From: an uncultured Oscillospiraceae bacterium
GTDB taxonomy: Bacteria > Bacillota > Clostridia > Oscillospirales > Oscillospiraceae
Reading direction: 5' to 3'
Assembly: GCA_934591725.1 (NCBI GenBank)
Contig: CAKTPR010000075.1
Span: forward strand, 1 to 10,549
DNA: 10,549 nt
Part shown: positions 1 through 6,791 of the stretch, piece after piece
How the letters are laid out: each line of letters begins with the position of its first letter
How positions within the stretch are numbered: the stretch's first letter is position 1
The notes under the pieces: generated by a model
Database searches by the model: none
Seen by the model: only the letters and a program-made list of their open reading frames with translations
What the model was told of the DNA's origin: nothing
Translations under genes and position numbers: made by a program

Positions 1-1183
1 TTTCGACCATGACCGGGCCGAAGCTGAGAGAGAACATGACCTTGTTTTCATCCAGATATGCCTGAGCCTCGGCTTCCGTCTTGAACTGGTTTTCATAAGT
101 AAAAAGCATATCGCCGCCCTCGGTGAAGAGACAGGCCTGACCGGCGGTGAGACAGCTGCGCATCAGCTTCCCGTCGTAGGCGTACAGACCATAGCGGCGG
201 TCGGGGATATCGTAGAAATCGCCGCTGACGGCAAGCACGGCGTTTGCCTGTGCGGCAAGCTCAGTCGGATAGTAATAGGTCTGCCCGCCGAAGGTATCGT
301 CGGCGATCTTGCGGCGCAGTTGACTTGCGTCGGCGATGAAGACCTCGGCAAAGGTGCCGACAGCGCCGTGCTCGCTCTCCTGCCAGACTATGGCGAGAAT
401 CGTATCGTCGAGATAGTAGCGGATGACGCCGCCGTTTATAAGCTCCTTGCCGGGGTTCCAGTCAAGCTCCTGCCCGTCAATGAGCTTTTTTGCCGTGTCC
501 GTTTCCAGCAGCGCGGAGATAACGGCGGGATCCGTTGTCTCACCGTAGCGGCTCTGATCGGGCTTGGGGCCGGGACTTGTCAGGTCGGGCAGCCTGTAAT
601 GAAAATCAATGTGCTCCATCGCGGCGCAGACCTTTTCAAAGCCGGGCATAGCATCGGCGGGAGACGCGAGCGCACAGAGCCCGGATATGTTATCGACCTG
701 CCATACACCGCCGCGGTAGCTCATGTGCAGGGTGAGCGTATCCTTGCGCAGATAATCGCCGGTATGCTCAAGGCGCTTGCCGACTGCGAGCTCGTATGCC
801 GTCGTGAGCACCTCAGGCAGATACTCGCTGCTGTCGCTGTATACCTCGGCCGGGCGCTTGGCCGCGTCGACAAGCCCGGCAAGCTCCGCCTGCATCTCAG
901 GCTCGATGCCGTCGGTCAGCGCGGCGGTGTCCAGGTACGTGACCTCGACCTCGGCGTCGGCTTTGCGGAAGCTCTGGTGTGGGTCGCCGGAGATGACGGC
1001 ACTGAAATTTTCAAAGGCCGCGCTGCCTATCAGCCCGGTGTCAGCGGGCTGCTCGATGGCGGAGAGCGCCTCTTCAAGCGCGGGGCGGGGAGGGGAGGAC
1101 GGCCTGAGAATAAAAAATGCGGCGGCCAATGCAATGATAATAAGTGCGGCTGCGATAATAAGCGTGAGTTTTCGTTTAGCCAT
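1..1183 (-). CDS. Phosphodiester glycosidase-family protein, membrane-anchored (3' end outside window)
   Basis: Reading the minus strand from the ATG at 1183 gives 394 open codons that run off the left edge, so the stop is not seen. GGGAGA lies 7 nt before the ATG. Residues 1-6 are basic (MAKRK) and about 7-27 are a hydrophobic segment with no lipobox, suggesting a single-pass anchor with the rest outside the cell. Residues 30-200 are an unrecognised N-terminal region. Residues about 250-394 resemble the phosphodiester glycosidase (NAGPA-type) domain: a strand pair around WQES..GTFAEVFIAD, then AVSGDFYD at 318-325, and a SFGPVMVE stretch at 387-394 that fits the family's SxGPxLV motif. The family hydrolyses phosphodiester-linked sugars; the substrate here is unknown. 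The expected C-terminal part of the domain lies outside. The family call is from motif memory, not a search. It is divergent from tatD. Confidence 0.75.
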   Translation of the reverse strand, partial: MAKRKLTLIIAAALIIIALAAAFFILRPSSPPRPALEEALSAIEQPADTGLIGSAAFENFSAVISGDPHQSFRKADAEVEVTYLDTAALTDGIEPEMQAELAGLVDAAKRPAEVYSDSSEYLPEVLTTAYELAVGKRLEHTGDYLRKDTLTLHMSYRGGVWQVDNISGLCALASPADAMPGFEKVCAAMEHIDFHYRLPDLTSPGPKPDQSRYGETTDPAVISALLETDTAKKLIDGQELDWNPGKELINGGVIRYYLDDTILAIVWQESEHGAVGTFAEVFIADASQLRRKIADDTFGGQTYYYPTELAAQANAVLAVSGDFYDIPDRRYGLYAYDGKLMRSCLTAGQACLFTEGGDMLFTYENQFKTEAEAQAYLDENKVMFSLSFGPVMVE

Positions 1184-1224
1184 GAGTATTCTCCCAAATA
1201 TATTTCGTTATTTATAATGAACAA

Positions 1225-1253
1225 ATTTTACACTGTGCATCAAAAAACGTCAA
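1225..1253 (-). promoter_or_regulatory. Sigma-A-type promoter for the phosphodiester glycosidase gene
   Basis: On the minus strand, TTGACG (1253-1248) is followed by 17 nt and TAAAAT (1230-1225), placing the start site about 35 nt before the ATG at 1183. It matches the sigma-A consensus at four of six bases or better in each box. It sits back to back with the tatD promoter; the two -35 boxes are 9 bp apart. Confidence 0.6.
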
Positions 1254-1262
1254 GCGCCGAGC

Positions 1263-1291
1263 TTGTAAAATGCGGAGAATAATTATATAGT
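1263..1291 (+). promoter_or_regulatory. Sigma-A-type promoter for tatD
   Basis: TTGTAA (1263-1268), 17-nt spacer, TATAGT (1286-1291). The predicted start near 1298 leaves a leader of about 25 nt carrying the GGAGGAG ribosome binding site (1310-1316). Confidence 0.6.
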
Positions 1292-1322
1292 AGACGCAAG
1301 CCAAATCACGGAGGAGAAGCAA

Positions 1323-2081
1323 ATGTATTTTGACACCCATGCACACTATGACGACAAGGCCTTTGACGAGGACAGGGACAGCCTGCTCGCCGCGCTCCCG
1401 GAGGGCAGTGTGACGCTGGTCATTGACCCCGGCTGCGACATTAAAAGCAGCCGCGCGGCGATAGAGCTTGCCGCACGCTATGAGCATGTCTACGCGGCAG
1501 TCGGCATACACCCGGAGGAGCTGGGGGACTTCACTGAGGAAAACCACGGCGAGATCGCGCGGCTGGCGGGGGACGGAAAGTGCGTGGCCATCGGAGAGAT
1601 CGGCCTTGATTATTATTGGGACGATACGCATAAGGCCGAGCAGAAGGAGCTTTTCAGGCGGCAGATAGAGCTGGCGCTTGAGCTCAGTAAGCCCGTGATC
1701 GTCCATGACCGCGAGGCGCACGGCGACAGCCTTGAGCTTGTCGGCCGCTATCCGGAGCTGCGCGGCGTGTTCCACTGCTTTTCCGGCTCTGCGGAGATGG
1801 CAAAGGAGCTGCTGCGGCGCGGGTGGTATCTCGGCTTTGACGGGCCTGTGACCTATAAGAACGCGAGGAAGGCTCTGGAGGTGCTGGAGCTGTGCCCGAT
1901 GGACAGGATGCTGCTCGAAACGGACAGCCCGTATCTCAGTCCCGTGCCGATGCGCGGAAAGAGGAACGATTCGAGGAATTTGAAATACGTCGCCGAGAAG
2001 ATAGCGGAGGTCAAAGGCTGCACGGCCGAAGACGTCGCGCGCGCCGCGTATGAGAATGGACGCAGACTGTTCGGAATTTGA
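1323..2081 (+). CDS. tatD: TatD-family metal-dependent hydrolase (DNase)
   Basis: The 252-aa product has the normal length for TatD enzymes, cytoplasmic TIM-barrel metallohydrolases of the amidohydrolase superfamily; characterised members are 3'-5' exonucleases or metal-dependent DNases. All expected metal ligands are visible: DTHAHYD at 4-10 (His6, His8), GEIGLDYYWD at 91-100 (Glu92), VIVHDREA at 125-132 (His128), FHCFSGS at 150-156 (His151) and LETDSPYLSP at 198-207 (Asp201). The ATG at 1323 follows GGAGGAG at 1310-1316 and the first metal motif starts at residue 4, so the start is secure. The gene appears monocistronic: its own promoter lies upstream and a terminator begins 3 nt after the stop. 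In many Firmicutes tatD follows metG; that is not the arrangement here. The family call is firm, while the physiological substrate cannot be inferred. Confidence 0.95.
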   Translation: MYFDTHAHYDDKAFDEDRDSLLAALPEGSVTLVIDPGCDIKSSRAAIELAARYEHVYAAVGIHPEELGDFTEENHGEIARLAGDGKCVAIGEIGLDYYWDDTHKAEQKELFRRQIELALELSKPVIVHDREAHGDSLELVGRYPELRGVFHCFSGSAEMAKELLRRGWYLGFDGPVTYKNARKALEVLELCPMDRMLLETDSPYLSPVPMRGKRNDSRNLKYVAEKIAEVKGCTAEDVARAAYENGRRLFGI

Positions 2082-2084
2082 TAC

Positions 2085-2120
2085 AAAAACCGGCTTTCGT
2101 TTTTGCGGAAGCCGGTTTTT
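2085..2120 (+). terminator. Intrinsic terminator of tatD
   Basis: A perfect 12-bp stem (AAAAACCGGCTT at 2085-2096 with its complement at 2109-2120) encloses a 12-nt loop, and the descending arm ends in five T. The stem has A on one side and T on the other, so it could also stop transcription coming from the right. Confidence 0.9.
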
Positions 2121-2186
2121 CATTCGCCCTCTTGTGACAGGCAATTACACACGGCGCGGGATATACTAAAATAAAAAATCTTCGGC

Positions 2187-2214
2187 GGGAACTTTTGCGG
2201 AGAAAACGCGTCTA
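2187..2214 (+). promoter_or_regulatory. Candidate ECF-sigma-type promoter
   Basis: GGGAAC (2187-2192) followed by TTTT, then exactly 16 nt from the AAC to CGTCTA (2209-2214). This closely follows the AAC-N16-CGTC pattern of Bacillus SigM/SigW/SigX-class promoters, which respond to envelope stress. There is no sigma or anti-sigma gene in the window. It lies 344 nt before the ATG of the cell-surface gene, so it would give a long leader or a separate short RNA. Alternatively it may be the relic of a promoter for a lost gene. Confidence 0.5.
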
Positions 2215-2411
2215 AGGAAAAGAAAGGCAGAGGGACAAGTCTCTCTCAGAGGAGTATACATAAAGAAACTCTGTAATTTTTTGACGCCAAAGAATTATTA
2301 AGATTTACCGGCGGAACGCTGAAAGCCTTGAAAATACACGCGATTCGCAAATGGATTACATAATTTCTTGTAACAATTTGAAATTTTTTGAGATTTTTAT
2401 GTTTTTAGGGC

Positions 2412-2440
2412 TTGCAATTTGAAGAGACTTGTTGTAATAT
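2412..2440 (+). promoter_or_regulatory. Sigma-A-type promoter of the LysM/B-repeat gene
   Basis: TTGCAA (2412-2417), 17-nt spacer, TAATAT (2435-2440). A start near 2447 gives a leader of about 112 nt. The -35 box overlaps the second copy of the CAATTTGAA direct repeat. Confidence 0.6.
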
Positions 2441-2451
2441 TATAGCCGAAA

Positions 2452-2487
2452 CGTAACAGTTTTTTTACTTTATTCCAAAACTGTTCG
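2452..2487 (+). promoter_or_regulatory. Leader hairpin 1 of the LysM/B-repeat mRNA
   Basis: AACAGTTTT (2455-2463) pairs perfectly with AAAACTGTT (2477-2485); two further C-G pairs (2452-2453 with 2486-2487) form if the T at 2454 bulges. The loop is 13 nt. It has no following T-run, so it is not a terminator; lying just after the predicted start site, it may stabilise the transcript. Confidence 0.45.
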
Positions 2488-2519
2488 TGATAAGCCCAGC
2501 GAAGACCCATAGCACAGCA

Positions 2520-2545
2520 AAACATTATACCCGAAAGGGTAGTTT
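2520..2545 (+). promoter_or_regulatory. Leader hairpin 2, next to the ribosome binding site
   Basis: TACCC (2528-2532), a GAAA tetraloop (2533-2536) and GGGTA (2537-2541) form a compact stem. AAAC (2520-2523) can add four pairs with GTTT (2542-2545) across a 4-nt bulge. The AGGGGGAG ribosome binding site (2546-2553) begins directly after it, so folding could influence translation. I do not recognise a known riboswitch class. Confidence 0.4.
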
Positions 2546-2558
2546 AGGGGGAGCAAAT

Positions 2559-5500
2559 ATGAAGAAACGGATCATCAGTGTTCTGCTGACAGTGCTCATG
2601 GTCATGTCCCTGTTCACGGGGCTGTCCGTAAGCGCTTATGCAGACAACGAAAATCCTCAGGTGGTCGAGTACACCCTCAAGGCCGGCGACTATGTTCTTA
2701 AACTCTGCCAGGCACAGGGCATCAACTACTTCACCTGCAAGGATGCTATTATAAAGCTCAACGGGCTGAAGAGTGAAAACGACTTCAGATTCCTGGCCGT
2801 GGGCAGAGTTATCAAGCTGCCTGCGACTGACGCCGCGGCGCTGTCCATCATTGCCAGCGGCAGCACCGGCACCGGCTCGACCGGTTCTACCGGCGCATCG
2901 GCGGGAACTGCCAGCGCCGCAAAGGGCAGCGACAGTGTCGCTTACTATCTGATCCCTTACACCATCCAGCGCGGCGAGACCGTTGCGGGCATCTGCAACT
3001 CTCTGGGCATCAGCTTTACCAACTATGCCGATCAGATCATGAGGCTCAACAACATCTCCAGCTGGAACAAGGTCGCCGCGGGCAAGACTCTGCTTCTGCC
3101 TTCGCCCAAGGCTCCCGCAGTCGGCACTACCTGCTATCAGGTCGTCGCGCATAAGGTTGCCTCCGGCGAGACCGCTTACAACATGGTCGCAAGCTACGGC
3201 GTTGATTACGGCCAGAACACCAAGCTGCTTCAGGCGCTGAACAACACCAGCAACCTCGCAAAGGTCAAGGCTGGCAGCACCTTCTATGTGCCCGTCGCCA
3301 CTACCATCACTGCCACCGGCAGCGGTAACACCGGCAGCACCGGCAGCACCGGCAATACCGGAAGCGGAGATAACAGCGGCAATAATAACAGCAACAGCGG
3401 CAATAACAACAGCGGTAATAACAACAGCACCGCCAAGAAGTACAGCATCACTCCCAATATCAACACCGCTTACGGCACCATGACCTTCTACGTCAATAAC
3501 GCAGCGGTCAGCTCCGCGGCAGCAGGCGACACCGTCACTGTCGACGTCAGCACCACCGACGGCAAGGCCATAAGCAGTCTGGTCGTCAAGCACGCCGACG
3601 GCAGCGCAGACGTCAAGCTCACCGGCAACACCTTCATCATGCCCGGCTGCAACGTCCGCGTCGACGCCGAGATCAACAGCGGCTACGACATCGAGATCGA
3701 CAGCAACTATCCCACCATCACGGCGGCTACCGTGGGCGGCGTTTCCGTAACCTCCGCTTCTCAGGGCGCAAATGTCAAGATAGTCAGCACCGATCCCGGC
3801 TACATGGTCGATTCTGCGACTGTGTACTACACGAGTTGGCTCGGAATAAAGAAGTTCGTCACCGTGAACGACGCGATGTGCTTCATTATGCCGGCTGACG
3901 ATGTCACCGTAAAGGCGACTCTCAAGACCGTGCCTACATATAACTTCTACAGAGCTGACTGCGTCAACGGCAGCTTTGACCTTCAGGTAAACGGCTTCAG
4001 CGCAAGCAAGGCTGCGAAGGGCGCACAGGTGTCTATCGCCTGGAAGGCGATGGACGGCTATACTCTTACCAGCATCAATGTGACCGAGGCAGTGTCCAAA
4101 AAGAACATAAACGTTCTTAATAACTCCTTCACCATGCCCGGCTGCGATGTAAATGTAGAGCTGAGCTTCGGCAAGACCGATAACGCGATCGTCATCAACG
4201 CTGCGCCGGGCGGCAAGCTTGTAGCCTACGATTATGAGAGCGGCGTGAAGGGAAGTCTGATTACAGAGGCTATGACGGGTGATAAGGTTCTCATTGAGGG
4301 CGAGCCCGATACGGCTGAAGGCTTTGACTATGATTTCAGTCTCACTGTTACCCGCAACGCGGACGGGAACCTTGTTAAGACCGATAAGGTAGTGTCGACT
4401 TCGACAGCCTGCGCGTACGCTTTCACAATGCCCGCAGGCGGAGTTACGGTCGACGGACAGTTTAACGGGGTATATATGGATCTCACCGTTGACTTCCCGA
4501 ACAGCAGCGGCAACGAGAACAGTGTCACCGTTAACGGCAATACAATAAAAGACACTTTCAATACGACGGAAAGAACCGACTCCGTTGCTGTCGGCAGCAA
4601 GGTCGCCCTCAGCACCTTGGCAAGAGACGGTTATGCCTTCAACAAGTTTGAGGTATATGTCAACGGCGAGTATAGTGTCGAACTTAGCGAGCTTGTAAAC
4701 ACTCAGGGCTACTTCCTCATGCCCAACGGTACGGTTGTCGTCAAGGCATTCTTCCAGGCTGACGCAATAGCTCTTGAGGCTGCGACGGTCAGAGGCAACG
4801 CCAATGTGAGCTACCAGGTCTCCACCGACAGCAAAAACGGTAAGGACGGCACATATCAGACCGCAAACAGCTGTAAGGTAGGCGACTGGGTCAAGGTCGT
4901 TATCAAGCCCAGCGATGCAGGCTTTGTCGTACCCGAAAACGCTATCATTGTTACCGACAGAGCAACCGGCGAATACATCAAGCTTGTCAAGATCGATAAC
5001 TGCAACTACGCATTCCAGATGCCTTCGCAGGGCGTGGATGTTTATGTGATCCTGGTCGGAAATGAGCATACGCTCACTCTCAAGACTGTGAACGCCGACA
5101 ACGGCAGCACGACTGATTTCCAGGGCAAGAGCCTGTGGCAGGTCGAAGTCGAGGGCAACTGGCCTGTTGTCGAAAACAATCCTGATTCTAAGGGTTCCCA
5201 GACCAAGGTCAAGGCCAACGATCCGGTAGATATCTACCTCACTGAGGCCGGGGAAGGAAACTACTACATCGATAAGATTGAGCTGTCTACCAAGGGCGGC
5301 GTGTACGCAGGCGGAATCGAGTTCAAGGATGGCGAGTACTACTTCTATATGCCTGATGCAGACACGACCTGCACCGTATACCTCAAGGCACGGAGCTCCG
5401 ACAACGTCTCTCTCGCAGAAAGCCTCAGCTACGACGGCACACGCGGCACCGCAGGCTTTGAAAAGAGCGGCATGGCAATAAGCTCCTGCAAGGCTGGCGA

Positions 5501-6620
5501 CACCGTTATGATCCGCGCGACTGCGGCGGAAGGCTACACCTTCACCGAGGATGACGTCACCATTTACAGATCTGACGTCGGCACTCTCACCAAGGGAACT
5601 AATGTCAATGATGGCAACTTCGTGCCCGTATATGAGAATAAGGGCGGAAAAACCGTGCTGTCCGGGTGGACGTTCAAGATGCCTCAGGGCGGCGTGTACG
5701 TCGAAATCAACTTCAGGCAGATCGACTCTTTCGGTATTGATCTTACGATCAAAGACCAGAACGGCAATGTGCTGAATGGTAAGGGTTACGTGACTGTTCA
5801 GTATAACGGCAGCTACTTCACCGATGTCAGCACCGATTTCGGCAAGGTGCCTTACGGCTCGGCAGTTGCAGTTGCGTTGACCGACCTCGGCAGCAGCCTC
5901 TACAACCTGACCAAGGTCACCGTGGAGGGTGTCACCTGCTACGATAACGGCAGCTACTACGGCTTCTATATGCCTAACGCCACAGCGAAAGTCAGTGTTA
6001 CGCTGACTGAAAAGACTTCTGTACCCACGTCCTTCGATATATACAGTAGCAGCGATTTCAGCAAGGGCACCGTCGGGTTCTATGTTGGCGGAAACCCGGT
6101 CACGTCGGCTCAGAAGGGAGTAAATGTTGATATTACATTTACTCCGGCTGCGGGCTACATGCTTGATAGCTACACCATTGTCCGCAACACTGATAATGTG
6201 ACCGTCAAGGAAGAAAACGCACTTGCTAAGGATACCTATACCGTCACTATACCGATGGAGGAAGATAATATCACCGTTACCGCCAACTTCGTGAATAAGG
6301 TCTTTAAGGCTAAGATCAAGCTTGTCGGTGCGGACGGCACCACGGCGATCACTGACCCGAACCTCGTTCAGTTCAAGGGCACAGACGGCAAGTATAAGGC
6401 TGTGAAAGACGGCTCCGAGGTGGAGGTCGTATTCGATAACAACGTAAATATCGGCCTTACCGCAACCGGCAGCGACTATGAGATTGTGAATTACAAGATC
6501 ACAAGTGCCGTCGATCCCTCGAAAGCGCTCGTTGACACTAAGTGCAACTGCAATGACTTCAACTACTATGTGACTAAAGACGGCATTGCGGAAATCACGA
6601 TCACCCTCAAGGCCAAATAA
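2559..6620 (+). CDS. Secreted LysM and InlB-type B-repeat cell-surface protein
   Basis: The product is 1353 aa from the ATG at 2559, chosen because GGGGGAG lies just upstream and MKKR plus a hydrophobic core (5-24) make a clear signal peptide ending SAYA (cleavage after 28); the frame also stays open to 2487 but that has no such support. Three LysM-like modules follow (about 34-88, 128-182, 192-246), each opening with a Y/H-x-V/I-x-x-G-E/D pattern and ending in K-L-P-like residues; LysM binds peptidoglycan. A Gly/Ser/Thr spacer (100-118) and a Gly/Asn/Ser linker (254-290) separate them from about eleven divergent InlB B-repeats (295-1352), marked by an F-x-MP motif near 361, 444, 526, 624, 721, 821, 931, 1041 and 1138, IP at 1231, and a degenerate last copy. 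No LPXTG, SLH or C-terminal membrane segment is visible, so attachment should be through LysM. No catalytic domain is recognisable; role unknown, perhaps adhesion or wall structure. Confidence 0.88.
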   Translation: MKKRIISVLLTVLMVMSLFTGLSVSAYADNENPQVVEYTLKAGDYVLKLCQAQGINYFTCKDAIIKLNGLKSENDFRFLAVGRVIKLPATDAAALSIIASGSTGTGSTGSTGASAGTASAAKGSDSVAYYLIPYTIQRGETVAGICNSLGISFTNYADQIMRLNNISSWNKVAAGKTLLLPSPKAPAVGTTCYQVVAHKVASGETAYNMVASYGVDYGQNTKLLQALNNTSNLAKVKAGSTFYVPVATTITATGSGNTGSTGSTGNTGSGDNSGNNNSNSGNNNSGNNNSTAKKYSITPNINTAYGTMTFYVNNAAVSSAAAGDTVTVDVSTTDGKAISSLVVKHADGSADVKLTGNTFIMPGCNVRVDAEINSGYDIEIDSNYPTITAATVGGVSVTSASQGANVKIVSTDPGYMVDSATVYYTSWLGIKKFVTVNDAMCFIMPADDVTVKATLKTVPTYNFYRADCVNGSFDLQVNGFSASKAAKGAQVSIAWKAMDGYTLTSINVTEAVSKKNINVLNNSFTMPGCDVNVELSFGKTDNAIVINAAPGGKLVAYDYESGVKGSLITEAMTGDKVLIEGEPDTAEGFDYDFSLTVTRNADGNLVKTDKVVSTSTACAYAFTMPAGGVTVDGQFNGVYMDLTVDFPNSSGNENSVTVNGNTIKDTFNTTERTDSVAVGSKVALSTLARDGYAFNKFEVYVNGEYSVELSELVNTQGYFLMPNGTVVVKAFFQADAIALEAATVRGNANVSYQVSTDSKNGKDGTYQTANSCKVGDWVKVVIKPSDAGFVVPENAIIVTDRATGEYIKLVKIDNCNYAFQMPSQGVDVYVILVGNEHTLTLKTVNADNGSTTDFQGKSLWQVEVEGNWPVVENNPDSKGSQTKVKANDPVDIYLTEAGEGNYYIDKIELSTKGGVYAGGIEFKDGEYYFYMPDADTTCTVYLKARSSDNVSLAESLSYDGTRGTAGFEKSGMAISSCKAGDTVMIRATAAEGYTFTEDDVTIYRSDVGTLTKGTNVNDGNFVPVYENKGGKTVLSGWTFKMPQGGVYVEINFRQIDSFGIDLTIKDQNGNVLNGKGYVTVQYNGSYFTDVSTDFGKVPYGSAVAVALTDLGSSLYNLTKVTVEGVTCYDNGSYYGFYMPNATAKVSVTLTEKTSVPTSFDIYSSSDFSKGTVGFYVGGNPVTSAQKGVNVDITFTPAAGYMLDSYTIVRNTDNVTVKEENALAKDTYTVTIPMEEDNITVTANFVNKVFKAKIKLVGADGTTAITDPNLVQFKGTDGKYKAVKDGSEVEVVFDNNVNIGLTATGSDYEIVNYKITSAVDPSKALVDTKCNCNDFNYYVTKDGIAEITITLKAK
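3318..3428 (+). repeat. Low-complexity linker repeat (Gly/Ser/Thr/Asn) inside the LysM protein
   Basis: Codes for residues 254-290: tandem copies of the 9-bp unit ACCGGCAGC-like (3318-3370), then AAC/AGC/GGC-rich repeats coding for Asn-Asn-Ser-Gly. It joins the wall-binding modules to the B-repeats as a flexible tether. A shorter, related GGCAGCACC-type tract codes for the spacer at 2856-2900. Such tracts are prone to slippage, so length variation between strains is likely. Confidence 0.75.
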
Positions 6621-6642
6621 GACCTTAACAAAATGTCCCCCT

Positions 6643-6674
6643 AACCGGCAGGGCTTCGGCTCTGTCGGTTTTTT
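6643..6674 (+). terminator. Intrinsic terminator of the LysM/B-repeat gene
   Basis: AACCGGCAG (6643-6651) pairs with CTGTCGGTT (6662-6670), one G-U pair, and the inner GGC/GCT closes a TTCG tetraloop, giving a 12-bp stem. It is followed by T to 6674. The stem starts 22 nt after the stop codon. Confidence 0.92.
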
Positions 6675-6717
6675 ATACTATGAAGCAAAACAATACCAGG
6701 CAGCTTCAGAGTCCGAA

Positions 6718-6734
6718 AATCTCCTGCAGAGATT
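6718..6734. promoter_or_regulatory. Short inverted repeat overlapping a -35 box
   Basis: AATCTC (6718-6723), a 5-bp centre CTGCA, and GAGATT (6729-6734). Its right arm shares two bases with the -35 box of the hydrolase promoter. It could be an operator, but 6-bp arms are short enough to arise by chance. Confidence 0.25.
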
Positions 6735-6760
6735 GACCGGAGAGCAAACGGTGGTATAAT
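6733..6760 (+). promoter_or_regulatory. Sigma-A-type promoter of the hydrolase-DUF1653 unit
   Basis: TTGACC (6733-6738), 16-nt spacer, perfect TATAAT (6755-6760) with an extended -10 TGG directly before it. The predicted start lies about 25 nt before the ATG at 6792. Confidence 0.8.
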
Positions 6761-6791
6761 GATGAAAAAAGTTCCGAGGAGGTAGAAATAT

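Larger units (their letters stand above)
2121..2558 (+). other. 438-bp non-coding regulatory region before the LysM/B-repeat gene
   Basis: I find no convincing gene here on either strand. The region is clearly richer in A+T than its neighbours, particularly 2340-2480. It holds an ECF-type promoter (2187-2214), a small 7-bp hairpin (2229-2246, one G-U pair, CAAG loop), a Shine-Dalgarno-like GAGGAG at 2249-2254 not followed by a usable start codon, a direct repeat CAATTTGAA (2374-2382 and 2415-2423), a sigma-A-type promoter (2412-2440) and two leader hairpins. It is unusually long for this otherwise compact window. Confidence 0.7.

Noticed and set aside
320..1282. Open frame on the plus strand, 320 codons
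   Set aside because: Overlaps the real minus-strand glycosidase gene, no recognisable motif, no ribosome binding site at its start, and it runs through both divergent promoters.
1212..2144. Open frame of 310 codons on the minus strand
   Set aside because: Antisense to tatD, starts in the terminator region and has no family features.
2240..2310. Short peptide gene after the GAGGAG at 2249
   Set aside because: No ATG, GTG or TTG at a suitable distance; the nearest TTG gives only seven codons.
2487..2558. Upstream extension of the LysM protein by 24 residues
   Set aside because: It would bury the signal peptide inside the protein and lies over the leader hairpins; the ATG at 2559 has a strong ribosome binding site.
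2505..2558. c-di-GMP-I (GEMM) riboswitch
   Set aside because: Only a GNRA-capped stem and a loosely similar flank are present; the conserved second stem, its tetraloop receptor and the GGGACGCAAAGC-like core are missing and there is no room for them before the ATG.
3318..3428. Possible CRISPR-like or satellite repeat
   Set aside because: The repeats are in-frame Gly/Ser/Asn codons with no spacer structure; they encode a protein linker.
2544..5069. Very long open frame on the minus strand opposite the LysM/B-repeat gene (841 codons)
   Set aside because: It is the mirror of a gene with strong C-ending codon bias, which suppresses stops in one antisense frame. No signal peptide, domain or good ribosome binding site, and the plus-strand frame has clear domains.
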